64,000 bases of DNA from Algoriphagus boseongensis (GCF_004362805.1 NZ_SNYF01000007.1:434001-498000), one strand, 5' to 3'. Counted from the stretch's first letter, positions 7,214-16,611 are shown. Notes: generated by a model not told the origin, from the sequence alone. A program made the numbers and translations.

Positions 7214-8829
7214 AAAAAGTATTAGTTCTTTTTGTCTTTTTGCTAAGCCAGACTATTGTTTTTGGTCAGGTGAAATTTTTGAATCGTTTTGAAGTTCGCC
7301 AAGAGTCCTATGACCCCATTTTTGAAATTATGCGGACAGAGTTGGGCTTGGTTTCATTTCGCACCCTTCAACCCAAAAGCCTTTCAGGTGACCGGGTATT
7401 TCAATACTACATTTCTGATGAAAATCTCCAAAGTCCAGGTCTAGTCGAATTGCCTATCCGTAGCAATTATGACATGATCGGATATGATACAGAGGGGGAT
7501 AGGCTTTATGTTTTGCTTGCCAGAGGTCAGACCGCAAATGCGCCAAAATATATTCTGGAGGTGAATTTAAGAGAGAATAAAGGCTTGGAATTTCAGGCAG
7601 AAAATCTCCTTGACCTAAATTTGGTAGAGTTTTTAGTCCAGAACAAAAAGGCCGTATTCATGGGAACTGCTGATGCCAGACCCGTTTTACAAATATTTGA
7701 TTTGGAAGATAAGAGCATCCATACCGTTCAGGGAGTTTATGGAAATAATACTCAGGTACTTCAAGTAATGAAAGTGCCAGACTTGGAAACTCTGGAAGTA
7801 GTGGTGAGTAGGAAAGGGCAATTTCGAAACCGGGAAACATTGATTCTCACCTATGATATGTTTGGTAATCTTGTTCGTGAAGTGAAAGTAGATCAATTTG
7901 GAAGCACGGATCAGGAAATTCTCGATGGACTATTATTGGCAGACAAAAATTACCAGCAAGTCATGATTGGTTCTTTTGGACAAAATGCAAGAGGGGCTCA
8001 TCAAGGCATGTATATCATGGAAATCAATGAATTTGGAGAGTATAAATTCAAGCTTTACACCTTGGAGGACTTTCCGAATTTTTATAATTACCTGAAGGAA
8101 AATCAGAAAGAGAAAAAGGATAAACAGGTCGAAAAGGAACTGGAGCAAAATAAAATCCCCACCATCAGAAATACCTATGCCATCCGGGATGTGAGGGAGA
8201 CCGAAGATGCATTTTATGTTTACTTCGATCAGCTCAATGTCACAATTTCTCGAGGAGGAGGTAGACCAACTGGCTATTCTCCATTCAATACCTATCGCTA
8301 TGATCGATTAAGTCGGATGGGGTATGCACCCTATTACATGGACCCATTAATCACCAGCAATGTGATGCAAAATCAGCTATACAATTTCACAGAGTATAAA
8401 TATGTCTCTGCGCATTTTGCCAAAATTGCCAAGCAAGGTCAAGTGATTTGGGATAATTCAGCCACCTATCAAGATTTCACCACAGGTTATCCAGAGCCTT
8501 TTGGGGAGATTGCCATTCTGGGTGAGGACCTGTATCATGCCTACCTTGAAGATGACCAAATCATCGCCAGCTTCTTCAGAAATGGGGAAAAAGTCTTTGA
8601 AAGACTGTCCTTTGGACTTGAATTAGAGAATGAAAATGAACGGATTCGTTATTCCGATTTGGAGACTTTACGCTTGGTTCATTGGTATGACAATTACTTT
8701 TTGATTTCAGGAAGGCAATCCATTCGGTTTTTGAATAGTGAAAATAAGGAGGAGGTTAAAGATGTCTTTTTCATGAACAAAATCGTTCTGGATGGAGATT
8801 TGTATCAGCCTGAGGAGAAAGTAGACTAG
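7210..8829 (+). CDS. Secreted protein of unknown function
   Basis: 539 residues with a signal peptide (MKKVLVLFVFLLSQTIVFGQ). The body has repeated beta-rich segments of the kind seen in propeller-like proteins (YDTEGDRLYVLLARG, EIAILGEDLYHAYLED, YDNYFLISGRQSIRFL) and a basic/acidic coiled insert at about 295-315 (KENQKEKKDKQVEKELEQNK). I recognise no catalytic motif or named family. Translation overlaps the EVE gene by four bases. It is probably periplasmic or surface-exposed; the propeller interpretation is a guess from strand periodicity. Confidence 0.7.
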   Translation: MKKVLVLFVFLLSQTIVFGQVKFLNRFEVRQESYDPIFEIMRTELGLVSFRTLQPKSLSGDRVFQYYISDENLQSPGLVELPIRSNYDMIGYDTEGDRLYVLLARGQTANAPKYILEVNLRENKGLEFQAENLLDLNLVEFLVQNKKAVFMGTADARPVLQIFDLEDKSIHTVQGVYGNNTQVLQVMKVPDLETLEVVVSRKGQFRNRETLILTYDMFGNLVREVKVDQFGSTDQEILDGLLLADKNYQQVMIGSFGQNARGAHQGMYIMEINEFGEYKFKLYTLEDFPNFYNYLKENQKEKKDKQVEKELEQNKIPTIRNTYAIRDVRETEDAFYVYFDQLNVTISRGGGRPTGYSPFNTYRYDRLSRMGYAPYYMDPLITSNVMQNQLYNFTEYKYVSAHFAKIAKQGQVIWDNSATYQDFTTGYPEPFGEIAILGEDLYHAYLEDDQIIASFFRNGEKVFERLSFGLELENENERIRYSDLETLRLVHWYDNYFLISGRQSIRFLNSENKEEVKDVFFMNKIVLDGDLYQPEEKVD

Positions 8830-8863
8830 TTTTATTTTCTATATTTACGCTCAAATCCACCTC

Positions 8864-9412
8864 ATGCAAAAGCGGCTTGTACTCGATCAGCAGCAGATTG
8901 CTATCACCCTGAAGCGAATCTGTTACCAACTCATCGAAAATCACGACGATTTCGACAATACCGTGATCCTTGGACTTCAGCCCAGGGGGACTATTTTGAT
9001 GGAGAAAATCGTGAAACTTTTAGAAGAAATTTCAGGGGACAAAGTTCCTTTCGGAGCATTGGATGCAACTTTTCACCGGGATGATTTCCGTCGCAGGGAT
9101 TTTCCACTTAAAGCCAATGAAACCAAAATCGATTTCCTGGTAGAAGGGAAAAAAGTCATTTTGATAGATGACGTTTTGTACAAAGGAAGGTCTGTGAGAG
9201 CAGCAATGGATGCCATGATCGCCTTCGGAAGACCTCAAAAAGTGGAACTCTTGGTATTAGTGGATAGAAAACTGACTAGAGATTATCCTATTATGCCGGA
9301 TTATTGTGGTATCCGAGTCAATACCTTGGATAGCCAATATGTGGTAGTAGAGTGGGCTGGAAAAGGCCAGGAACAGGATGCAATTTGGATCACAGAGAAA
9401 GTTAAAAATTAA
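8864..9412 (+). CDS. pyrR: PyrR-type bifunctional regulator / uracil phosphoribosyltransferase
   Basis: 182 residues, the normal PyrR length. The PRPP-binding loop is intact at about 98-114 (VILIDDVLYKGRSVRAA), and GLQPRG and ATFHRDDFRRRD match the family. PyrR converts uracil plus PRPP to UMP and in many bacteria binds pyr mRNA to control attenuation. It sits two bases ahead of pyrB and is surely co-transcribed. I see no obvious PyrR-type attenuator in the 34-base gap upstream, so an RNA-regulatory role here is unproven; the enzyme role is more secure. Confidence 0.93.
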   Translation: MQKRLVLDQQQIAITLKRICYQLIENHDDFDNTVILGLQPRGTILMEKIVKLLEEISGDKVPFGALDATFHRDDFRRRDFPLKANETKIDFLVEGKKVILIDDVLYKGRSVRAAMDAMIAFGRPQKVELLVLVDRKLTRDYPIMPDYCGIRVNTLDSQYVVVEWAGKGQEQDAIWITEKVKN

Positions 9413-9414
9413 TT

Positions 9415-10341
9415 ATGTCGCAACTCAGCACCAGACACTTGCTTGGAATTAAGGATGTCACCGAATCCGATATCAGACTTATTCTGGAAACTGCGGCAAA
9501 TTTTAAAGAGGTCATCAATCGCCCGATCAAGAAAGTACCTTCGCTCAGAGATATCACTATCGCGAATATTTTCTTTGAAAACTCGACCCGAACCCGACTT
9601 TCCTTTGAACTAGCTGAAAAAAGACTCAGCGCTGATGTGGTCAATTTCTCATCTTCCAACTCTTCAGTGAAGAAAGGTGAGACCCTCGTCGATACGGTGA
9701 ATAATATCCTGGCGATGAAAGTGGACATGGTGGTCATGAGACATGCCAGCCCCGGAGCTCCACATTTTCTCTCCAGAAATGTAAAAGCAAACATTGTAAA
9801 TGCCGGTGATGGAACGCATGAGCATCCTACTCAGGCTTTGCTGGATTCCTTTTCCATGCAGGAAAAACTTGGGGATTTAGCGGGGAAAAAAGTGGCTATC
9901 ATTGGCGATATTCTCCATTCTAGAGTTGCTCTTTCCAATATTTTCTGCCTTCAAAAGCTAGGGGCTGAGGTTATGGTTTGTGGACCGATTACACTTTTAC
10001 CGAAGTACATCAGCAGCTTGGGAGTTAAGGTTGAATTAGATGTCAAAAAAGCACTTGAATGGTGTGATGTTGCCAATGTCTTGAGAATTCAATTAGAGCG
10101 TCAACAGATCAAGTATTTTCCAAGCCTAAGGGAATATTCCTTGTACTATGGAATCAATAAGAAAATGCTGGATTCTCTTAACAAGGAAATTGTTTTGATG
10201 CACCCAGGGCCAATTAACAGAGGGGTTGAATTGAGTTCGGATGCAGCCGATTCTGCCCATTCCATCATTCTGGATCAGGTAGAAAATGGGGTGGCAGTTC
10301 GTATGGCTGTTCTTTACCTTTTGGCTGGGGCGAGGAATTGA
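9415..10341 (+). CDS. pyrB: Aspartate carbamoyltransferase catalytic subunit
   Basis: 308 residues, the standard length. It catalyses carbamoyl phosphate plus aspartate to N-carbamoylaspartate in pyrimidine synthesis. The carbamoyl-phosphate motif STRTRLSFE is at 57-65, and MRHASPGAP, GDGTHEHPTQALLD, IGDILHSRVA and the C-terminal MHPGPINRGVE are all present. It follows pyrR by two bases and is followed by a strong terminator, so pyrRB forms a compact operon. No regulatory pyrI subunit is adjacent. Confidence 0.97.
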   Translation: MSQLSTRHLLGIKDVTESDIRLILETAANFKEVINRPIKKVPSLRDITIANIFFENSTRTRLSFELAEKRLSADVVNFSSSNSSVKKGETLVDTVNNILAMKVDMVVMRHASPGAPHFLSRNVKANIVNAGDGTHEHPTQALLDSFSMQEKLGDLAGKKVAIIGDILHSRVALSNIFCLQKLGAEVMVCGPITLLPKYISSLGVKVELDVKKALEWCDVANVLRIQLERQQIKYFPSLREYSLYYGINKKMLDSLNKEIVLMHPGPINRGVELSSDAADSAHSIILDQVENGVAVRMAVLYLLAGARN

Positions 10342-10358
10342 AATAAATTGATAAAAAT

Positions 10359-10396
10359 AAAAATGGCGGTAGATGAATTTCTGCCGCCATTTTTTA
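10359..10396 (+). terminator. Bidirectional rho-independent terminator after pyrB
   Basis: Stem AAATGGCGGTAG (10361-10372) pairs with CTGCCGCCATTT (10381-10392) with one G-U pair and an 8-base loop. It is flanked by A-rich sequence on the left and a T run on the right, so it can serve both pyrB and the convergent gene at 10414. Confidence 0.88.
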
Positions 10397-10413
10397 TTTC
10401 TAAATCCGAGATT

Positions 10414-11016
10414 TTATTTCCCCCATTTTCCACCACCAATGGTGAAGCCTAGAGTAAATCCAAAATACTGGTTGATAGCCTCTCCAACCACATTTCCATT
10501 AGTATCCTGTAAATCGCTAGTAGGTAAGAAATTGTATTCAGCCCCAAGTCTGAATTTTGCCAATTCAATCCCTGCCCTAATCATAGGTGACCAAACGTAA
10601 TTGGCTGCTAATTCCCCAACTGGCTGATCAGGATCAAAGGTTTCAAAATCAATATTTGCTAATCCATAATACCCAAATCCAGCTCCGATGTAAGGGGCCA
10701 CTCTGCTATTTCCATTATTGAAATAATAATTAGCAGTAGCCACAATGGAGGTGTTGGCAGAGACTTCTCCATCAAATTCGTCAATTGAGCTGTAGTAGGT
10801 AACATCTTTTGCTAAAGCAGCTACCCCAAGACGAAGGCCGACTGCTAGGTTGTCTTTCACCAAAATTTGCGGCTCAAGATTAAAAAGAAATCCTGCTCCT
10901 CCATTTTTAGGAATTGCAGCTCCCAGGTCTACACCAAATCGAAAAGCTCCTGCCCTTTGGGCATAAGCACCTTGAATTAAAAGCAAGGCAAACAGTACTC
11001 CGAAAATTCTTTTCAT
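10414..11016 (-). CDS. Outer-membrane beta-barrel protein (OmpA/OMP_b-brl type)
   Basis: 200 residues with a signal peptide (MKRIFGVLFALLLIQGAYAQ). Alternating aromatic/hydrophobic strands typical of small 8-stranded barrels follow: FRFGVDLGAAIPK, NLAVGLRLGVAAL, VAPYIGAGFGYYG, MIRAGIELAKFRLGAEYN and a terminal FGFTLGFTIGGG. This matches the pattern of Bacteroidota outer-membrane beta-barrel domains. No enzymatic residues are visible. It is monocistronic and converges on pyrB over the shared terminator. Confidence 0.8.
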   Translation of the reverse strand: MKRIFGVLFALLLIQGAYAQRAGAFRFGVDLGAAIPKNGGAGFLFNLEPQILVKDNLAVGLRLGVAALAKDVTYYSSIDEFDGEVSANTSIVATANYYFNNGNSRVAPYIGAGFGYYGLANIDFETFDPDQPVGELAANYVWSPMIRAGIELAKFRLGAEYNFLPTSDLQDTNGNVVGEAINQYFGFTLGFTIGGGKWGK

Positions 11017-11198
11017 AGGTTTTGTTATTATTTATCACTGGAATTATACAAAAAAGATTCCAAGTTGAATGAACTTTGACTTTCTGGAGGAGTTTACTAG
11101 AAAACTTTATTCCTCATTTGTCATTAGAATTTAGCTTTGGACTCGATTTGACTAGGAAGACCAAGTTTATTCATTGAATTTTCTGAAAAATATTTTTC

Positions 11199-11918
11199 AT
11201 GCTCACTGTTACCAATCTGACCAAGAAATACGGCAAGCAAAATGCCGTTGACGATATTAGTTTTCACCTCGATGGTGGAGAAGTTGTAGGACTTTTGGGC
11301 CCTAATGGTGCCGGAAAAAGCACCACTATGAAATGTATTGTGGGCTTACTCCGGAAGACTACCGGTGAAATCACGATTGGGGGATTTGACCATTTGAGCG
11401 TGGAGGCAAAGCGATTTTTTAGCTACATTCCAGAGACTCCCTATGTTTATGATTTGTTGACTGTTTGGGAGCATATGCAGTTTGTGGCTCAAGCTTATGG
11501 AGTTAAAGATTGGAAAGAAAAGGCAAGCCAATTGATTGAACTCTATGAATTGGAAGATAAAAAATCCAAGCTGGGAAGAGATCTTTCCAAAGGAATGAGA
11601 CAAAAGGTTTCCATCTGCTGTGCGCTTTTGCCTGATCCTCAGCTTTTATTTTTTGATGAACCTATGATTGGTTTGGATCCAAAAGCCATCAAAAACACTA
11701 AACAAGTTTTTAAAAATCTGAAAGAAGCCGGGAAGACAATCCTCGTTTCCACCCATTTGATTGATAGTGTAGAGTCAATAGCCGATCGAATCATGATCAT
11801 GAAAGATGGGCAGATCATTGGTAACGATAGCATTGAAAACTTGAAGCAACAAGCAGCTGCTGGAGGAGAGGGCTTAAGCTTAGAAGACTTATTCTTAGAG
11901 TTGACAAAAGATGAATGA
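11199..11918 (+). CDS. ABC transporter ATP-binding protein
   Basis: 239 residues. Walker A GPNGAGKST is at 34-42. The signature loop is LSKGMRQKV, a slight variant of LSGGQ. Walker B plus D-loop is LLFFDEPMIGLD, and the switch histidine is in VSTHLI. It hydrolyses ATP to drive the membrane partner encoded next, whose start overlaps by 8 bases. The domain resembles the exporter-type (CcmA/NatA-like) ATPases. The substrate cannot be predicted. Confidence 0.95.
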   Translation: MLTVTNLTKKYGKQNAVDDISFHLDGGEVVGLLGPNGAGKSTTMKCIVGLLRKTTGEITIGGFDHLSVEAKRFFSYIPETPYVYDLLTVWEHMQFVAQAYGVKDWKEKASQLIELYELEDKKSKLGRDLSKGMRQKVSICCALLPDPQLLFFDEPMIGLDPKAIKNTKQVFKNLKEAGKTILVSTHLIDSVESIADRIMIMKDGQIIGNDSIENLKQQAAAGGEGLSLEDLFLELTKDE

Positions 11919-13539
11919 GATCAAGCTTTTGTTAAAAAAGGATCTTTGGATTTTAAAGAATAACCTCTTACTAATCCTAAAGAATCCTCTTCGCCTTTTG
12001 CCTTATGGGATATTGGCGGCCTATTTTTTCTTTGTCTATTCCCAAAGAATGAAGAAAAGATCAGCCGAATCACTTTCTGATGTAAATCTGGATGCTGTTC
12101 CTGAAGTTGATTTTGGAGTTCAGAATTTGGTTGGGGGAATTACGATTTTGGCTTTGGCTTTTTTGGTTTTTCAGCTCTATCGGGCAACCAAGAAAAATGT
12201 CTCTTTTTTCAAAATGGCAGACGTCAATTTGCTATTTACAGCTCCGGTAAAGCCTGAGAATCTACTCCTTTATTATATGGTGAGGTCTTTTATCCCCTCC
12301 TTGGGTGGTTCCTTGCTTTTCATAGTTTATGGAGGGAGTCAAATGGCAGATGTACTTGAATTGACCCCTGTAAATACCATTTTTATGATGTTTGGGTTTG
12401 CTTTGTTCTTTTTCCTCGTGTTCCCCATTCGATTTTTGATTTATACTCTTCACACCAAATTCGGGATCATGGAATACATCCGTGGAGGAATTATTGGTTT
12501 GGGTTTGATTCTGGGTTTGATGATTCTCATTCCAGGATTAGGAGCTGAAAAGTTCTGGCAGGGGATGTTTTCTTGGATAGCCTCACCTTGGTTTGATCTT
12601 TTTCCTTTGGTGGGATGGAGTAGGGGAATCATGTCCTTTGCAGTTCACCAAAACTGGGTAATTTCTCTTGGGTTTATTGGTTTGTATGGCTTAACGATTT
12701 TCACAGTAATCAAATTGGTAATTCAATATTCCGGGTATTACTATGAAGATGTCTTGGAAGTGACCAAGTCCAATGAGGAAAAGCTGGAAAAAGCCCGAGG
12801 GAAAAAGGAAATCGGAGAGGATAATTACAGCATCAATACCAAAAAACAGCTCGCTTTGCCGGATTTTGGGGTAGGAGCGAAAGCTTTTTACTGGAGAAAT
12901 TATGTGAATAGCAGCAGGCTTGATCTTCACCCTTTGTTCGGGGTTTATTCTTTGGGGATGGCATTGGTAGGAATTGTATTCGCAGGCTTATCCAATTTTG
13001 ACTGGTTTTCTCACAAAGTATTTTATGGATATCTCTTGATCCTTCTTTCTTTTTATTTCATGGCGGGAATTGGTCGGGCCAATTTGGGAGATTTGAAAAA
13101 GCCTTGGTTTATCTTGGTTCCGGCCTCTTGGTCAGCTAAATTCTGGAACACGATCAAATTGGATTTGCTCCAAATACTGATTTTCACTTCTATTCTTATC
13201 ATTCCTTCAGTTTTCCTTGCCCATATCAGTTTGGGATTGATCCCTCTATTTATTCTAGGAATGATATTTATTTACCTGATCGGTTTTGCCATCAACCTGA
13301 TTCCTCAAATAGCCCTTGAAGAAAGCTGGGATAGATTTCTGATCAAGCCGGTGATGATAGGAGGGATTTTTCTTTTCGGGATTATTCCTGCTGTGATTAG
13401 CAGTATTCTGGTTTTTGCCCTGACCAAGCAGTTTGTTTGGACCTTGTTTACCTTTGTTTTGGGCTCGGCTTTTATTGCGGCAATTTTAATGCATGTTACT
13501 TTGGACGTGCTGAAGCGTCTAGAATTTAAAGAAGTATAA
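11911..13539 (+). CDS. ABC exporter membrane subunit
   Basis: 542 residues with about 12 hydrophobic helices, clustered as two sets separated by a soluble charged loop near residues 285-320 (TKSNEEKLEKARGKKEIGEDN). It is the partner of the overlapping ATPase gene; together they form a complete two-gene exporter. Large Bacteroidota permeases of this kind are annotated as putative ABC exporters. The substrate is unknown. No terminator is evident before the next promoter. Confidence 0.85.
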   Translation: MNEIKLLLKKDLWILKNNLLLILKNPLRLLPYGILAAYFFFVYSQRMKKRSAESLSDVNLDAVPEVDFGVQNLVGGITILALAFLVFQLYRATKKNVSFFKMADVNLLFTAPVKPENLLLYYMVRSFIPSLGGSLLFIVYGGSQMADVLELTPVNTIFMMFGFALFFFLVFPIRFLIYTLHTKFGIMEYIRGGIIGLGLILGLMILIPGLGAEKFWQGMFSWIASPWFDLFPLVGWSRGIMSFAVHQNWVISLGFIGLYGLTIFTVIKLVIQYSGYYYEDVLEVTKSNEEKLEKARGKKEIGEDNYSINTKKQLALPDFGVGAKAFYWRNYVNSSRLDLHPLFGVYSLGMALVGIVFAGLSNFDWFSHKVFYGYLLILLSFYFMAGIGRANLGDLKKPWFILVPASWSAKFWNTIKLDLLQILIFTSILIIPSVFLAHISLGLIPLFILGMIFIYLIGFAINLIPQIALEESWDRFLIKPVMIGGIFLFGIIPAVISSILVFALTKQFVWTLFTFVLGSAFIAAILMHVTLDVLKRLEFKEV

Positions 13540-13618
13540 TTCGGGGTTGAGAAAGGATCTTCTTCCTTCCGATTCAAAAAGTTTCACAAAATAATATTTG
13601 GTAATCTTTCCGGGAATA

Positions 13619-13649
13619 TCTGCTGTCCTAGAAAATTCCTCTAATTTTG
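13619..13649 (+). promoter_or_regulatory. Promoter of the cystathionine beta-synthase-type gene
   Basis: TAATTTTG at 13642-13649 matches the -7 TAnnTTTG element exactly. TCTG at 13619-13622 sits at the ideal 19-base spacing as an imperfect -33. This predicts a start of transcription near 13656 and a leader of roughly 16 bases. Confidence 0.6.
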
Positions 13650-13671
13650 CCTTATCCAAATATAACGCATC

Positions 13672-15039
13672 ATGATTTACAACTCCATCATCGAAACTAT
13701 CGGAAACACCCCAATGATCCGGCTGAATAAATTGGCTAAAGGAATCAAAGGAGAGGTTTTAGTAAAGGTAGAATACTTCAATCCGGGTAACTCCATGAAA
13801 GATCGAATGGCAATCAAGATGGTGGAGGATGCAGAAAAAGCCGGGATATTGAAGCCAGGGGGAACTATCATTGAAGGGACTTCTGGAAACACCGGGATGG
13901 GCTTGGCTTTGGCAGCAGTTGCTAAAGGCTACAAGTGTATTTTTACTATGGCGGACAAGCAGTCTAAAGAGAAGATTGATATTTTGAAAGCCGTGGGAGC
14001 GGAAGTGGTGGTTTGTCCAACCAATGTGACCCCGGATGATCCCAGATCTTATTATTCAGTGGCAAGAAAGCTGAATGCAGATATTCCAAACTCTTTTTAC
14101 CCTAACCAATACGATAACCTTTCCAATGCCTTGGCTCATTATGAGACTACTGGGCCGGAAATTTGGAAGGATACCGAAGGAAAAATCACCCACTATGCGG
14201 CTGGAGTAGGTACAGGTGGTTCCATGTGTGGGACTGCTAAATACCTTAAAGAGCAAAATCCAGATGTGGTAACTGTTGGGATTGATACCTATGGTTCTGT
14301 TTTCAAAAAATACAAAGAGACTGGGATTTTTGACGAAAAAGAAATTTACCCTTATCTAACCGAAGGGATTGGAGAGGATATTTTGCCTAAAAATGTCGAT
14401 TTCAGCTTGATTGACCACTTCATCAAAGTAACCGATAAAGATGCTGCAGTAATGACCAGAAGGTTGGCTAGAGAAGAGGGCTTGTTTGTGGGATGGTCTT
14501 GTGGATCTGCCGTCCATGGTGCTTTGGAATATGCAAAAGAGAACCTCAAAGAAGGGGATGTGATGGTGATCATTCTTCCTGACCACGGCACCCGTTATTT
14601 AGGCAAAGTCTACAACGATGAGTGGATGAGAAACCACGGATTCCTTGAAGACAAAACATACTCCACTGCAAGGGATATTATCTCTCAGCGAAATGGAAAT
14701 TATCACTTGCTTTCGGTGAAAAAGTCTGATTCAGTTAAGGAGGCAATTGCTTTAATGAATGGTAGAAGCATTTCCCAAATTCCGGTTTTGGATGGTGAGG
14801 AAGTAGTAGGAAGCTTGACTGATAATAAGCTTTTATCTAAAATCATCGAAAACCCTCAGCTTAAGGATGCATCAGTAGCTGAAGTGATGGAAGGATCCAT
14901 GAAGTTTGTGGCTTTGGATTCCACTTTGGATGTACTTTCTTCAATGGTAGAAAAGGAAAAGGCAGTTTTGGTAAGAGATACTTTGGATAATATTCACATA
15001 ATCACTAAGCATGATATCTTGGAGGCATTTACAAACTAA
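13672..15039 (+). CDS. Cystathionine beta-synthase-type PLP enzyme with CBS domain pair
   Basis: 455 residues. The PLP-dependent fold-type II core carries the lysine in NPGNSMKDR (K43), the phosphate-binding GTSGNTGMGLA, and the GVGTGGSMCGTAKYL loop. Residues about 335-455 are two CBS domains (SISQIPVLDGEEVVGSLTDN and the stretch from VAEVMEGSMKFVAL). This architecture matches cystathionine beta-synthase (serine plus homocysteine) better than plain cysteine synthase, which lacks CBS domains; the exact substrate is inferred. The CBS pair may sense an adenosyl ligand. Its stop codon is directly followed by the ATG of the next gene. Confidence 0.9.
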   Translation: MIYNSIIETIGNTPMIRLNKLAKGIKGEVLVKVEYFNPGNSMKDRMAIKMVEDAEKAGILKPGGTIIEGTSGNTGMGLALAAVAKGYKCIFTMADKQSKEKIDILKAVGAEVVVCPTNVTPDDPRSYYSVARKLNADIPNSFYPNQYDNLSNALAHYETTGPEIWKDTEGKITHYAAGVGTGGSMCGTAKYLKEQNPDVVTVGIDTYGSVFKKYKETGIFDEKEIYPYLTEGIGEDILPKNVDFSLIDHFIKVTDKDAAVMTRRLAREEGLFVGWSCGSAVHGALEYAKENLKEGDVMVIILPDHGTRYLGKVYNDEWMRNHGFLEDKTYSTARDIISQRNGNYHLLSVKKSDSVKEAIALMNGRSISQIPVLDGEEVVGSLTDNKLLSKIIENPQLKDASVAEVMEGSMKFVALDSTLDVLSSMVEKEKAVLVRDTLDNIHIITKHDILEAFTN

Positions 15040-15702
15040 ATGCAAATGACTCAAGAGCAGATTCAAAAACTCTTCCGTTATTTTCCTGAATTCAGTATTC
15101 AAGAGGCCTTAAAGAATGGCTGGGAATTGTTCAAAGCCCAGCCTCTTAATACCTCTATTTTTTCTTTACTGATTTTGAGTTTGCAAGGCTTGTCCACCTT
15201 TTATTTGGAAGATTTCAGTTTGCTGATCAGTATTTTGATTTCCCCACCATTGACCAGCGGATTGTTTCTCATTGCCAACCGAATCAGTAGGGGAGTTTCA
15301 GTGGAGTTCTCGGATTATTTCGAAGGATTTTCCTACTGGGGAGTGGTGATTGTGACTTCGCTGGTTTCTGGAATTTTGACTTTCTTCGGGATTTTGGCCT
15401 TGATTATTCCCGGGATTTATTTGGCAGTAGCTTTTGCTTTTGGAATTCCATTCGTCTTGTTTTCTGGAATGGATTTTTGGAATTCCCTTGAGCTCAGCAG
15501 AAGACTTATCACCCGAAACTGGTGGAAGTTTTTTGGCTTTTTTATCGTACTTCTGCTATTCAATATTTTAGGTTTGCTCTTTTTTTTGATAGGAATTGTG
15601 GTGACTATTCCGGTTAGTTATTTCGCCATTTATTCGGTTTTTGAGGAGTTGACGAGTGAGGCTTTAGCAGAGCCAGAGCCTACTCATGAGTCAGAATCAT
15701 AG
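15040..15702 (+). CDS. Integral membrane protein of unknown function
   Basis: 220 residues, starting at the base after the preceding stop codon, so almost certainly co-translated with the beta-synthase gene. A short soluble N-terminus (FPEFSIQEALKNGWELFKAQP) precedes five or six membrane helices, including FGILALIIPGIYLAVAFAFG. The overall pattern resembles the DUF975/YciC-like membrane families. The extreme C-terminus is acidic. Its 3' end overlaps the convergent acyltransferase gene by 23 bases. No function can be assigned. Confidence 0.75.
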   Translation: MQMTQEQIQKLFRYFPEFSIQEALKNGWELFKAQPLNTSIFSLLILSLQGLSTFYLEDFSLLISILISPPLTSGLFLIANRISRGVSVEFSDYFEGFSYWGVVIVTSLVSGILTFFGILALIIPGIYLAVAFAFGIPFVLFSGMDFWNSLELSRRLITRNWWKFFGFFIVLLLFNILGLLFFLIGIVVTIPVSYFAIYSVFEELTSEALAEPEPTHESES

Positions 15703-16408
15703 CCTCTAGGCGATTTCTGCATTTTTCAGCAAAATCATTTATTGCAGTTTCTGACTGGGTCGGTGGATTTAAAGGTTCAGAGAAATAAATTCTGATTTTT
15801 CCTGGGGAAAGAAGAATTGATCCTCTTTTCATAATTCGGTCAGCACCGATTACAGCAATCGGAAGAATGGGAATTTCGGTTTCCACAGCTAGACGAAAAG
15901 CCCCTTTCTGGAAAGGTAACAAAACTGCAGAAGTATCATTTCTTGTCCCCTCGGGAGCGACTACTACAGATTTCCCTCTGGAAAGAATACTGATCAGTTT
16001 ACCAACGCTTGCTCTTCTTGATTCTACTGAGGATCGGTCTACCCAAATAGCGAATTTCCCGACTACCCAGCCAAAGAAGGGGATTCTGGAAAGTTCTTTT
16101 TTCCCCAAGGCCCGAAGCTCCTGGGGAATTGCTATTGGGATCAGGGGAGCGTCAATAAAAGAGCGGTGGTTGAAAATATAGATGTAGGTTTTGCTGCGAT
16201 CTAAATGCTCCAAACCGTGAATTTCGTAGCGAATCCCAGAGAGAAAAGACCAAATTCCAGCCCAAGCTCGGATAAAAAAGAAAGAGATTTTGTCGGCCTT
16301 TTCGCTGATTAAAATCGGGATGACTATGAGTAATCCAAAAATCAGCATCAATAGGATAAATAGGAGCCCTGAATAAATGGTGTAAATCCATTGAAAGAAC
16401 TTGATCAT
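15680..16408 (-). CDS. 1-acyl-glycerol-3-phosphate acyltransferase family protein (PlsC-like)
   Basis: 242 residues. Two N-terminal helices anchor it in the inner membrane. The acyltransferase motif HRSFID (H81, D86, the HX4D pair) and the substrate motif APEGTRND (about 151-158) are both intact, followed by PILPIAVIGADRIM. Such enzymes transfer acyl chains to lysophosphatidic acid in phospholipid synthesis; some relatives act on other lysolipids. It converges on and overlaps the preceding membrane gene by 23 bases. Confidence 0.93.
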   Translation of the reverse strand: MIKFFQWIYTIYSGLLFILLMLIFGLLIVIPILISEKADKISFFFIRAWAGIWSFLSGIRYEIHGLEHLDRSKTYIYIFNHRSFIDAPLIPIAIPQELRALGKKELSRIPFFGWVVGKFAIWVDRSSVESRRASVGKLISILSRGKSVVVAPEGTRNDTSAVLLPFQKGAFRLAVETEIPILPIAVIGADRIMKRGSILLSPGKIRIYFSEPLNPPTQSETAINDFAEKCRNRLEAMILTHE

Positions 16409-16429
16409 AAGGAGATTTAGCTATATTTG
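16401..16429 (+). promoter_or_regulatory. Promoter-like sequence upstream of an isolated terminator
   Basis: TATATTTG at 16422-16429 fits the Bacteroidota -7 element and TTGATC begins 21 bases upstream as a weak -33. It overlaps the start of the divergent plsC-like gene. A terminator follows about 35 bases downstream. Confidence 0.4.
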
Positions 16430-16463
16430 GGTTCGTAATTAACCTTTAACTCTTTGCTTGCAG

Positions 16464-16488
16464 GTCCCGCTTTTGCGGGACTTTTTTT
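16464..16488 (+). terminator. Strong rho-independent terminator ahead of the rpsA region
   Basis: GTCCCGC (16464-16470), loop TTTT, GCGGGAC (16475-16481), then seven T residues. The perfect GC-rich stem points to plus-strand termination. No plus-strand gene ends nearby, so it either ends a very short RNA from the promoter-like site at 16401-16429 or attenuates read-through into rpsA. Confidence 0.85.
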
Positions 16489-16579
16489 GTTTGGCAAGTC
16501 AATTTTAAATGGAAACCCACATATTTCCAATTTGGCAACCATTTCCCAAGTTTCTTCGATCAGGAATTTTCTAGGCTAT

Positions 16580-16611
16580 TTTCCAGAAATAGAAGAAAAT
16601 CAATACCTTTG
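16580..16611 (+). promoter_or_regulatory. rpsA promoter
   Basis: TACCTTTG at 16604-16611 is a perfect -7 element. A T-rich -33-like stretch lies about 19-20 bases upstream. Transcription would start near 16619, giving a leader of roughly 105 bases before the rpsA ATG. Confidence 0.6.
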
